From: TK10-74A sp965263065
GTDB lineage: Bacteria; Chloroflexota; Dehalococcoidia; Bin125
Reading direction: 5' to 3'
DNA: 64,000 bases
Assembly: GCA_965263065.1 (NCBI GenBank)
Contig: CBDHGH010000003.1
Coordinates: forward strand, 1,798,001 to 1,862,000
A program made the translations under genes and the position numbers. The notes under the pieces are model-generated. The model had not been told where the DNA came from. It saw only the letters and a list, made by a program, of their open reading frames with translations, and did not search any database. This document shows, one piece after another, positions 8,603 to 15,210 of the stretch; the stretch's first letter is position 1; each line of letters begins with the position of its first letter.

Positions 8603-9205
8603 GTGGCAAAGTTCAGCGCGACGCAGAAGTACGCCCTCGTTGTGGGAGTGGTGGTGATCGTCGCCATCGTCTTCCTGATCATCAGCGGCACCTTCAATCT
8701 CGGCTCCGGCGACGACACCCCCGACGACCCCCTCGCCGTGGGCGCGGAGCAGGCCGAGCCCGACGAGGACGAGGCGGATGACCGCCCGCCCCCGGCCGCT
8801 GGCCGCCAGGCCATGGACCGCGCCTTCCAGTTCGGCGACCTGCGCGTCATCGTCACCGACTTGGAGATCAGCGACAGCGTCGGCCATGAGGGCGATGAGA
8901 CCCTCGCGACGGAGCGCTTCGCGCGCGTCCAGTTCTCCGCCCGCAACACCGGCTCGGCGCCTCTGCTGCTCGACGGCGCCCTCGGCCTGATCGACGCGAA
9001 CGGGCGCAGCTTCAGCCCGAACGTCGCCGCGACCGAGAACGCCGCCCGCATCGACGCCGAGTACGGCGACGCCCTCATGCTGCACCTCCAGCCCGGCATC
9101 CTCACCGACCTGGTCGTCGTCTTCGACGTCCCGCACGACGGCTTCGGCTTCCGGCTGCGCATCAAGGGCGGCTTCGTCGATGTCGAACTGCACCTCGATC
9201 AGTGA
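8603..9205 (+). CDS. Membrane-anchored DUF4352-like extracellular protein
   Basis: 200 residues. A single N-terminal transmembrane segment (about 11-29, ALVVGVVVIVAIVFLIISG) is followed by an acidic linker (DEDEADD) and a beta-rich domain of about 125 residues resembling the Telokin-like/DUF4352 fold: a hydrophobic strand, an FARVQFSARNTGSAPL strand pair and a C-terminal strand. Start is GTG at 8603 with GGAGGA five bases upstream. Its stop overlaps the GTG of the HAD phosphatase gene (GTGA), so the two are translationally coupled. Function unknown; surface location is inferred. Confidence 0.6.
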   Translation: MAKFSATQKYALVVGVVVIVAIVFLIISGTFNLGSGDDTPDDPLAVGAEQAEPDEDEADDRPPPAAGRQAMDRAFQFGDLRVIVTDLEISDSVGHEGDETLATERFARVQFSARNTGSAPLLLDGALGLIDANGRSFSPNVAATENAARIDAEYGDALMLHLQPGILTDLVVVFDVPHDGFGFRLRIKGGFVDVELHLDQ

Positions 9206-9912
9206 GCCCCGGCCCGCCGCTCCCCCGCCGCATCCTGCTCTTCGACATCGACGGCACGTTGCTGATCAGCAGCGGCGCCGGGCGCAGGGCCTTGGACCAC
9301 GTCTTCCGGCAGTGCTTCGGCCTGCCCGCCGAGGCCCGCCCGACGGCCGGCATCGACTTCGCCGGCGCGAGCGACCTGCGGGTGGTGCGCGAGGTCTATC
9401 GCGAGCACGGCCGCGCCTGCGGCCGGGCCGAGCAGGAGCGCTTCGTCTCGCTCTTCGCCGCGGCGCTGCGGACCACGCTGGCGTCGCGAGAGGGGCGCCC
9501 GCTGCCCGGCGTCGTGCCGCTCCTCGACCGGCTGCGCGCGGCGCCCGTGCTGCTGGCGCTGGGCACCGGCAACTTCCGGCGCACGGCGTTCGTGAAGCTG
9601 GCCCACTTCGGCCTCGACGGCTACTTCGACCCCGGTGCCGGCGGCGGCGCCTTCGGCGACGACGGCGCCACCCGCCCCGAGTTCCTCGCCGCCGGCCTCG
9701 CGCGCGTGCGCCCGCGGGCTGCCCCGGACGCGGAGGTCGTCGTCATCGGCGACACCCCGCTCGACGTCCAGGGCGGGCGATCGATCGGGGCGCGCGTCGT
9801 CGCCGTCGCGACCGGCTTCTCCCCCCGCGACGCCCTCGCCGCCGCCGCCCCCGACGTCCTGCTCGACGATCTCAGCGACCTCGACGCCGCCCTGCAGGCG
9901 ATCCTCGGCTGA
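9202..9912 (+). CDS. HAD-superfamily phosphatase (phosphoglycolate phosphatase-like)
   Basis: 236 residues. Motif I FDIDGT (14-19) supplies the nucleophilic and acid/base aspartates, motif II is LGTGN near residue 118, and motif III/IV VIGDTPLDV carries the metal-binding Asp. A helical cap domain lies between motifs I and II, as in subfamily IA enzymes that act on small phosphomonoesters such as phosphoglycolate. The true substrate is not visible. The GTG start overlaps the stop of the preceding membrane protein gene by 4 bp. Confidence 0.85.
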   Translation: MSPGPPLPRRILLFDIDGTLLISSGAGRRALDHVFRQCFGLPAEARPTAGIDFAGASDLRVVREVYREHGRACGRAEQERFVSLFAAALRTTLASREGRPLPGVVPLLDRLRAAPVLLALGTGNFRRTAFVKLAHFGLDGYFDPGAGGGAFGDDGATRPEFLAAGLARVRPRAAPDAEVVVIGDTPLDVQGGRSIGARVVAVATGFSPRDALAAAAPDVLLDDLSDLDAALQAILG

Positions 9913-9936
9913 GCGCGTCCGGCCCCGCTGCGCCGG

Positions 9937-9961
9937 GTTAGTGGAACCGGGCTAGTGGAAG
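9937..9961. repeat. 13-bp tandem copy of a gene 3' end
   Basis: CGGGTTAGTGGAA is followed by CGGGCTAGTGGAA. The second contains the stop codon (TAG on the minus strand) and last codons of the 9952-10260 gene; the first is a copy with TAA. A small-scale version of the 3'-end duplications seen elsewhere in the window. Confidence 0.6.
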
Positions 9962-10260
9962 AAGGCGCAGGCCTGCATCTCCGACGGCGGGTAGCTGATC
10001 CCGCTGCCCGGGTGCAGGCACGTCCCGCCCGACGGCCCGTCGAGCAGCCCGGCCCGCGGAACCCACTCGGCGCAGCGGCCACAGGTCGGCGTCGGCGCGG
10101 GCGCCTCGCTCACCGGGGCCACGGCCGGCTCCGGCCACGCCGCGATCGCGTCGTCCCCCGCCGCCGCCCCGCGACCGCTGCCCGGGCGCCCGCCCTTGGG
10201 CCGATAGAAGCGACGCGGATGCTGGCCGCTGCTGCGTCCTTTGCGATTCTTTCGCCCCAT
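9952..10260 (-). CDS. Small basic protein with Cys4 zinc-ribbon-like C-terminus
   Basis: 102 residues, family not recognised. N-terminus is strongly basic (MGRKNRKGRSSGQHPRRFYR). The last 40 residues hold CGRC, then GGTCLHPG and MQACAFFH, giving four cysteines with spacing suited to zinc binding. AGAGGAGG lies eight bases before ATG at 10260. It is 17 bp downstream of a zinc-ribbon protein gene on the same strand. A nucleic-acid-binding role is plausible from charge and fold but unproven. Confidence 0.6.
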   Translation of the reverse strand: MGRKNRKGRSSGQHPRRFYRPKGGRPGSGRGAAAGDDAIAAWPEPAVAPVSEAPAPTPTCGRCAEWVPRAGLLDGPSGGTCLHPGSGISYPPSEMQACAFFH

Positions 10261-10277
10261 CGCGCCTCCTCTGCCCG

Positions 10278-10796
10278 TCAGCCCCGGCGCAGCGCGTAGC
10301 GGTCGGCCGAGATCAGCCGCTCCAGCGCCGACGCCCAGCGGTCCCGCACCAACGACTTCGCCCGCGCGCTGCGCTGTCCCCGGTTGTTGCGCGACCCCCG
10401 CCCTCCCCACAACCAGGTGCGCATCCGCGACGAATGATCGGGCAACGGCGTCCGGTCCGTGATCCGCGCCCAGCGCACGCGCAGGCGGACCCGGCGCTCC
10501 TGCCCGTCGGCGTCGTAGTGCACGTCGAGGTCGGCGTTGCCGTACGGCTCGAGCTTGCGGATCGCCGTCGGCGGCACGTGCAGCAACTCCGCCCCGTCCC
10601 CGTCGACGAACCGGATGCCCGACAGCGACAGCCGCAGCGCCCCGTGCCGCGAGCGCAACGGCCCCCGCGCGACCAGCGTCGCCACGTCCTCCGTCGGGAG
10701 TTCCATCGGGATCAACTGGGAGACGTCGGCGCCGCAGCGATGGCACGTGCGCCGCCCGTCGAACGTCTCCTGGTGGCAGGCCGGGCAGATCTTCAC
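10278..10796 (-). CDS. Zinc-ribbon protein with PH/GRAM-like middle domain
   Basis: 172 residues. An N-terminal zinc ribbon is clear (CPACH at 4-8 and CHRCG at 18-22). The middle section (LRSRHGALRLSLSGIRFVDG) resembles a PH- or GRAM-like beta barrel, and the C-terminus is arginine-rich. GTG start at 10796. Co-directional with the Cys4 protein downstream, so the two may be a two-gene unit. Function unknown. Confidence 0.6.
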   Translation of the reverse strand: MKICPACHQETFDGRRTCHRCGADVSQLIPMELPTEDVATLVARGPLRSRHGALRLSLSGIRFVDGDGAELLHVPPTAIRKLEPYGNADLDVHYDADGQERRVRLRVRWARITDRTPLPDHSSRMRTWLWGGRGSRNNRGQRSARAKSLVRDRWASALERLISADRYALRRG

Positions 10797-10859
10797 GCCG
10801 CCAGTGTAGGTCGGCGTCGGACCCCACCGCTGCCGCCGGCGCAGGCCGCCCCGCGACGC

Positions 10860-11519
10860 CTAGTTGCGCGCCCCCAGACCGTCGAGCTTGAACCGCCGCC
10901 GGACCGCCAACTGCTCCCGCAGCGACTGATTCGCCACTTCCAGCAGCCGCAGCCCGATCTCCAAGCGGGTCGACACCCGTGGCGCTTCCAGGACGGCCTG
11001 CTTCTGCTCGGCCGGCGCCGGGATGCCGGCCGCCACGGCGTCGGCCAGGCGCACCGGGTCGGCCGGCGTGCGCAGCCGCCGCTGCCAGCCGCCCTCCATC
11101 GCCAGCGCGAGCCCCAGGTGGTCCTGGAACAGCGCCCCCACGTCCGCCGCCAACTCCGCCGCCTCCTCGTCGCCGGCGTCGGTGGGCGGCGGCAGAAACT
11201 CGACTTCCGCCCGCAGGTACGGCGCCTCCTCCAGCGCTTGCACGATCCGATAGCGCCGCGTCCCCGAGCAGATCACGTTGTAGCGACCGCCCGGCGCCTC
11301 CTGCAGCTCCGTGATGCGCACCGCGCAGCCGACCTCGCGCGGGACCGCGCCGCCCCCGACCTCGCGCCCGCTCTCGATCAGCGCGATGCCGAACTCGCCC
11401 TCATCGCGCATCACGTCGGCGACCAGTCGCAGGTAGCGCGGCTCGAAGATGTGCAGCGGCAACTGCTGGCCCGGGAAGACCACCGTGTTGAGCGGGAAGA
11501 TCGGCATCACCGTCGGCAT
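10860..11519 (-). CDS. Stand-alone Lon N-terminal (substrate-binding) domain protein
   Basis: 219 residues. The first 190 match the LON substrate-binding domain: MPIFPLNTVVFPGQQLPLHIFEPRYL at the N-terminus, FGIALIESG, VGCAVRITEL and a GTRRYRIV strand. No ATPase or protease domain follows. Such proteins are common in bacteria and thought to bind unfolded polypeptides, but their role is poorly known. GGAGGA precedes ATG at 11519. Flanked by hisG upstream and the zinc-ribbon pair downstream, all on the minus strand. Confidence 0.85.
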   Translation of the reverse strand: MPTVMPIFPLNTVVFPGQQLPLHIFEPRYLRLVADVMRDEGEFGIALIESGREVGGGAVPREVGCAVRITELQEAPGGRYNVICSGTRRYRIVQALEEAPYLRAEVEFLPPPTDAGDEEAAELAADVGALFQDHLGLALAMEGGWQRRLRTPADPVRLADAVAAGIPAPAEQKQAVLEAPRVSTRLEIGLRLLEVANQSLREQLAVRRRFKLDGLGARN

Positions 11520-11616
11520 CGGCGTCCTCCTGCGACCGCTGGCGCGGGCATGGTAGGGCGGCCCCCGTCGCGATGCGAGGCCCGGCCCAGAGCGCCGTCG
11601 CCGCCGGCCTGCGCCC

Positions 11617-12498
11617 CTACGAGATCACCTTGTTGAGCGGATACGAGACGAAGCCGCTGGCCCCCGCCTTCTGCAGCGCCGGGATGATCTCCCGCTCGAT
11701 GCGCTCGTCGAGGATCAGCTCCAGCGCGACCCACAACTCGTCGCTGAGCGGGCTGACCGTCGGCGAGTGCTCGCCGTACTGCCCGATCAAGGCCAGCACC
11801 GCGTCTAATTCGCTGCGCGGCACGTTCAGCTTCAGCCCCACCTTGCTGCGCGCCGCGATCGCGCCCTGCAGCAGCATGTCCAGCGCCTCGATCTTGTGGC
11901 GCCGCGCCGGGTCGGCCCAGGCCTCGTGGCTGGCGATGAAGCGCGTCGTGCTGACCAGCACCTCGTCGATCACGCGCAGGTTGTTCGCCCGCAGGCTCGA
12001 GCCCGTCTCCGTGCAGTCGACGATGCCGTCCAGCAGGCGCGCCTTGATCTCCGTCGCGCCCCAGCTGAACTCCACCCGCACGTCGATCCCGCGCTCCTCG
12101 AAGTAGCGCCGCGTCACGCCGACGAGTTCCGTCGCCACGATGCCGCCCTGCAGGTCTTCCGGACGCTGCAGGGGGCTCTCGTTGGGCACCGCCAGCACCC
12201 AGCGCACCGGACGGCTCGTCGAGCGGCTGTAGCGCAGCTCGCTCACCTCGTGCACGTCCACGCCGTTCTCGCGCACCCAGTCGTGCCCCGTGATCCCGCA
12301 GTCGATCACGCCGTCGGCCGTGTAGCGCGCCATCTCCTGGGCGCGGAACATCAGACACGCGATCTCCGGGTCGTCGATCGTCGGCACGTACGACCGCGAC
12401 GGCACGTCGATCTCGAATCCGGCGTGGCGGAACAGATCGATCGTCGCGTCCTGCAGCGACCCCTTGGGCAATCCCAGCTTGAGAATCGGATCCGCCAT
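11617..12498 (-). CDS. hisG: ATP phosphoribosyltransferase, long form
   Basis: 293 residues, the length of long-form HisG with its C-terminal ACT-like regulatory domain, so no HisZ partner is needed. Signatures: LKLGLPKGSLQDATIDLF, CGITGHDWV, VATELVGVTRRYF and VDCTETGSSLRANNL, the PRPP-binding loop. It catalyses the first step of histidine synthesis and in this family is usually inhibited by histidine. ATG at 12498 has GGAGGA nearby; upstream in-frame codons run into tandem repeats and were not used. No other his genes are in the window. Confidence 0.92.
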   Translation of the reverse strand: MADPILKLGLPKGSLQDATIDLFRHAGFEIDVPSRSYVPTIDDPEIACLMFRAQEMARYTADGVIDCGITGHDWVRENGVDVHEVSELRYSRSTSRPVRWVLAVPNESPLQRPEDLQGGIVATELVGVTRRYFEERGIDVRVEFSWGATEIKARLLDGIVDCTETGSSLRANNLRVIDEVLVSTTRFIASHEAWADPARRHKIEALDMLLQGAIAARSKVGLKLNVPRSELDAVLALIGQYGEHSPTVSPLSDELWVALELILDERIEREIIPALQKAGASGFVSYPLNKVIS

Positions 12499-12534
12499 CG
12501 TCGTGTCCTCCGTCGTTCGCGGGCCTCCGTCACC

Positions 12535-12579
12535 GGGCCCCTGCCGGCCGGGCCCCTGCAGGCCGGGCCACTGGCGCCG
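12535..12579. repeat. Three tandem 15-bp units upstream of hisG
   Basis: GGGCCCCTGCCGGCC, GGGCCCCTGCAGGCC and a weaker GGGCCACTGGCGCCG. They lie in the hisG leader region. Confidence 0.7.
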
Positions 12580-12632
12580 GATCACATTCGCCACAGCGCA
12601 GAGTGCCATACAGCCCGTGCGCGAGCGAGACG

Positions 12633-12687
12633 CCGCTTGACGCCCTGCCGCTTGACGCCCCGCCGCTTGACGCCCCGCCGCTTAACG
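12633..12687. repeat. 3.7 copies of a 15-bp tandem repeat
   Basis: Unit CCGCTTGACGCCCCG with starts at 12633, 12648, 12663 and a partial copy at 12678. Each full unit contains TTGACG, a -35-like hexamer, although the spacing to the TACGAT box at 12718 is too long for a normal promoter. Sits between divergent hisG and the ferritin/VIT1 gene. Confidence 0.85.
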
Positions 12688-12717
12688 ATGGTCCCGGCCC
12701 CGTCGCCGCCCGTCCGG

Positions 12718-12723
12718 TACGAT
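12718..12723 (+). promoter_or_regulatory. -10-like box TACGAT, leaderless arrangement
   Basis: TACGAT lies exactly six bases before ATG at 12730, so transcription would start at or next to the start codon. No Shine-Dalgarno sequence precedes the gene. Confidence 0.5.
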
Positions 12724-12729
12724 CACGCC

Positions 12730-13839
12730 ATGACCGCGACGAGCACGGACCAGGATCGCGAGGCGCGCCTGCGCGAGATGCTCGCCGACGAGCTCGACAC
12801 CGCCTGGCTCTACGACACCCTCGCCGATCACGCCCGCAACCCCAACGAGGCCGACACCCTCCACGAACTCGCCGAGGCCGAGCGCCGCCACGCCCAGCAT
12901 TGGGCCGAGCGCCTCGACGATCCCTCCCTGATTGGCGGCCCCGTCCGGCCCGCCTGGCGCACGCGCGGGCTCGTGCTCATGGCCCGCGTCGCCGGCGTGG
13001 GCGCCGTGCTCCCGCGTCTGCGCGCCGCCGAGCTCGACGACATCCGCCGCTACCAGGCCGAGCCGGAGGCCGGCGGCCTCGCCGCCGAGGAGATCGAGCA
13101 CCGCGAGACCCTGACCGCGCTCGCCGCCGGCGACCGCCTCGGCGAGGGCGACCACGGCTTCGCCTCGGCCGACACCGCCACCACCTTCCGCGCCGCCCTG
13201 TTCGGCCTCAACGACGGCATCGTCTCCAACCTCAGCCTCATCGCCGGCGTCGCCGGCGCCGCCATCCAGAGCGACGCCGTGCTCATCGCCGGCATCGCCG
13301 GCTGGCTCGCGGGCGCGTTCTCGATGGGCGCCGGCGAGTACATCTCCGTGCGCAGCCAGCGCGAACTCTTCGAGCACCAGATCGCCCGCGAGCGGCTGGA
13401 ACTCGAACTCGCCCCCGAGGAGGAGCGCGCCGAACTGCTCGCCATCTACCGCCGCAAGGGCGTCTCTGCCGACGTCGCCCGGCGCCTCGTCGATGAGATG
13501 ATGGCCAACCCCGAGGTCGCCCTCGACACCCTGGCGCGCGAGGAGCTCGGCCTCGACCCGGCCGCCCTGGGATCGCCCTGGCGCGCCGCCGCCGGCTCCT
13601 TCGTGGCCTTCTCCCTGGGCGCGATCGTGCCGGTGATCCCGTTCCTGGCCGGCTCCGGCTACTGGGCGCTGGCCGCCGCCATCATCGCCGGCGTCGCCAC
13701 CCTGGGCGTCGCTGGCGTGTTCACCTCGCTGCTCACCGGGCGGCACCCGCTCTACGCGGCCGGACGCATGATCCTCATCGGCCTGGCCGCCACCGCCGTC
13801 ACCTTCGCCATCGGCTCCGTCATCCCGATCGATCTCTGA
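12730..13839 (+). CDS. Ferritin-like/VIT1 (CCC1) fusion iron transporter, MbfA type
   Basis: 369 residues. The N-terminal third is a ferritin-like helical bundle with carboxylate/histidine motifs (ELDTAWLYDTL, ELAEAERRHAQHW, EEIEHRETL). The rest is a VIT1/CCC1 membrane domain: FRAALFGLNDGIVSNLSLIAGV, GAFSMGAGEYISVRSQRELFE, a cytoplasmic EEERAELLAIYRRKGVS segment and three C-terminal membrane helices. MbfA proteins with this architecture export iron and use the di-iron domain as a sensor or feeder. Start ATG at 12730 has no ribosome site but a TACGAT box six bases upstream. Confidence 0.85.
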   Translation: MTATSTDQDREARLREMLADELDTAWLYDTLADHARNPNEADTLHELAEAERRHAQHWAERLDDPSLIGGPVRPAWRTRGLVLMARVAGVGAVLPRLRAAELDDIRRYQAEPEAGGLAAEEIEHRETLTALAAGDRLGEGDHGFASADTATTFRAALFGLNDGIVSNLSLIAGVAGAAIQSDAVLIAGIAGWLAGAFSMGAGEYISVRSQRELFEHQIARERLELELAPEEERAELLAIYRRKGVSADVARRLVDEMMANPEVALDTLAREELGLDPAALGSPWRAAAGSFVAFSLGAIVPVIPFLAGSGYWALAAAIIAGVATLGVAGVFTSLLTGRHPLYAAGRMILIGLAATAVTFAIGSVIPIDL

Positions 13840-13874
13840 CGCCCGCGCCGTCGCGCCGGCGCGTGAGCGCCCCC

Positions 13875-13928
13875 TGTGGCCGAAACAAGCCGTGTGGTCG
13901 AAGGAGGCCGTGTGCTGGAAAGACGAAG
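13875..13928. repeat. Three degenerate 18-bp tandem units
   Basis: TGTGGCCGAAACAAGCCG, TGTGGTCGAAGGAGGCCG and TGTGCTGGAAAGACGAAG follow the iron transporter gene. The shared GCCGTGTRGTC core recurs in the 13-bp repeats at 35761-35812. Confidence 0.65.
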
Positions 13929-14151
13929 CCCCGCCAGGGAGGGCGGGGCTTCAGTCCGGGAATAGGTCGCAACGCGGATTGCGGTCCATCCCCAATTGCT
14001 CAGGCATGAAGATCATATAGCATTCGACCCCCTATCGTCATCCCCGCCGGGCCGTCGCGATCGTATGGCAGATGACAGAAGCCCCGCCGATCGGGGCGGG
14101 GCGTCAGTCGTCGGGACGGCCCGAATAGCTGACTGCGATCCATCGAACCCT
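13925..14151. repeat. Two diverged copies of a hairpin-bearing intergenic element
   Basis: The 13840-14180 gap has no supported gene. Copy one has an 11-bp perfect stem (GAAGCCCCGCC at 13925-13935 with its complement at 13942-13952). Copy two has an 8-bp stem (14081-14088 with 14095-14102). Each is followed by TCAGTC, a CCGGGAATAG or GCCCGAATAG box and a GCGGTCCATC or GCGATCCATC box, so the copies share about 75 bp of layout. The first stem could also terminate the iron transporter transcript. Confidence 0.6.
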
Positions 14152-14180
14152 CTAAGGCCTCCCGGATTCTACGATCACGC

Positions 14181-14420
14181 GGGAGCAAGTGCGCGTCGCG
14201 CAGAGAACAGGCCCCATTGCTGGGGCCGTATGCGGACGAAAACGATATGTCTGTTGCGGCCGACAGCCAAGGCTACGGGCCATGTACGTGCGGCCCGACG
14301 AGCCGGCCGCTGGCATCCTACCAGCGACCCCGCCGCCCCGTCAAACCGGCTACCCCCGCTCGACCTCCACGCGCCCGAGCGACCCGTCCGCCGGCAGCAA
14401 CGACTGCAGCGTCCCGCCGT
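14181..14420. repeat. Second copy of the nuoG 3' end and terminator
   Basis: Matches 14971-15210 at a constant 790-bp offset. It contains, on the minus strand, a 20-odd codon remnant equivalent to the NuoG C-terminus (TLQSLLPADGSLGRVEVERG then TAG at 14352-14350), the spacer, and the GGCCCC-attgct-GGGGCC hairpin. The run of T after the hairpin is degraded here (TGTTCTCTG versus TGTTCTTTT in the intact copy). The two copies frame the gene at 14429-14920. Confidence 0.85.
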
Positions 14421-14428
14421 GCATGACT

Positions 14429-14920
14429 CTAGCTCGGGTCCATCACCCGGACGGCGATCGCGTTCGACCGGAGGACGGAGCGATGGTCGCGAGCGATCGC
14501 GTTGAGGACCAACGTCTCTCCAACGCGCACATGGGCGTCCGGCTCGTGCGCTCCGAAGAAGAATGAATCTCTCTCGAAGCCCTCCACGCGCCAGACCTCC
14601 GGTACATGATCGCCTCGAACTTCCGCGATCGTGTGGTGCCACAGCAACTTGCACCGGCGCCGGCGCACCTCGAAGCGCAGATCCTCAAGATGAGTCACCG
14701 GTGCTTTGCTCGTGACTGTGACTTTGATGGTGCCGATGATCGTCAAGTAACGGTCCTTCGGCGTCGGCGCGGCATAGATCGGCACGTTCGGGTGACGGTT
14801 GTGGCGCTTCTCTACCGCTTCGATGTGGATGCGTGGCTTCTCATGCTGCCCACTGTTCCAGCGCTCGACCGCCCAACGGAAGAGTGAAAGCGGTGCTAGG
14901 AGCAGGCCCAACCATTCCAT
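14429..14920 (-). CDS. Accessory protein of unknown function between duplicated nuoG ends
   Basis: 163 residues, family not recognised. N-terminus is hydrophobic/amphipathic (MEWLGLLLAPLSLFRWAVER), possibly a membrane anchor; the rest alternates short beta strands (YLTIIGTIKVTVTSK, LRFEVRRRRCKLLW, GETLVLNAIA) and looks like a beta sandwich. Codon use is visibly less GC-skewed than its neighbours, with many A- or T-ending codons, suggesting transfer. It lies wholly between direct repeats 14181-14420 and 14971-15210, as a gene inserted downstream of nuoG with duplication of the nuoG end. Confidence 0.6.
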   Translation of the reverse strand: MEWLGLLLAPLSLFRWAVERWNSGQHEKPRIHIEAVEKRHNRHPNVPIYAAPTPKDRYLTIIGTIKVTVTSKAPVTHLEDLRFEVRRRRCKLLWHHTIAEVRGDHVPEVWRVEGFERDSFFFGAHEPDAHVRVGETLVLNAIARDHRSVLRSNAIAVRVMDPS

Positions 14921-14970
14921 GTCCGAACTCCGTGAAGCCCCAGCAGCATGTCAGAGCCGAGACTGCGGGA

Positions 14971-15210
14971 ACACCAAGTGCTCTCCGCGCAAAAGAACAG
15001 GCCCCATTGCTGGGGCCATATGCGGACGAAAACAATATCTGCGTTGTGGCGGGCCGCCGAAGCTGCGGGCCATGTACATGTGGCCCGACGAGCCGGCCGC
15101 TGGCATCGTATCAGCGCGTGAGATGACCCGTCAAACCGACTACCCCCGCTCGACCTCCACGCGCCCGAGCGACCCGTCCGCCGGCAGCAGCGACTGCACC
15201 GCCCCGCCGT
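14971..15210. repeat. Intact copy of the duplicated nuoG 3' end
   Basis: Holds the real last codons of nuoG (stop 15142-15140) and its terminator. Partner of 14181-14420. Confidence 0.85.
14991..15017 (-). terminator. Intrinsic terminator of the nuoBIG transcript
   Basis: Perfect 6-bp stem GGCCCC/GGGGCC (15000-15005 with 15012-15017) and, reading the minus strand, the tract TGTTCTTTT. It lies about 120 bp after the nuoG stop. Confidence 0.6.

Noticed and set aside
14000..14188. Short minus-strand open frame in the 13.8-14.2 kb gap
   Set aside because: No ribosome site, arginine-rich content and overlap with hairpin elements; not supported as a gene.
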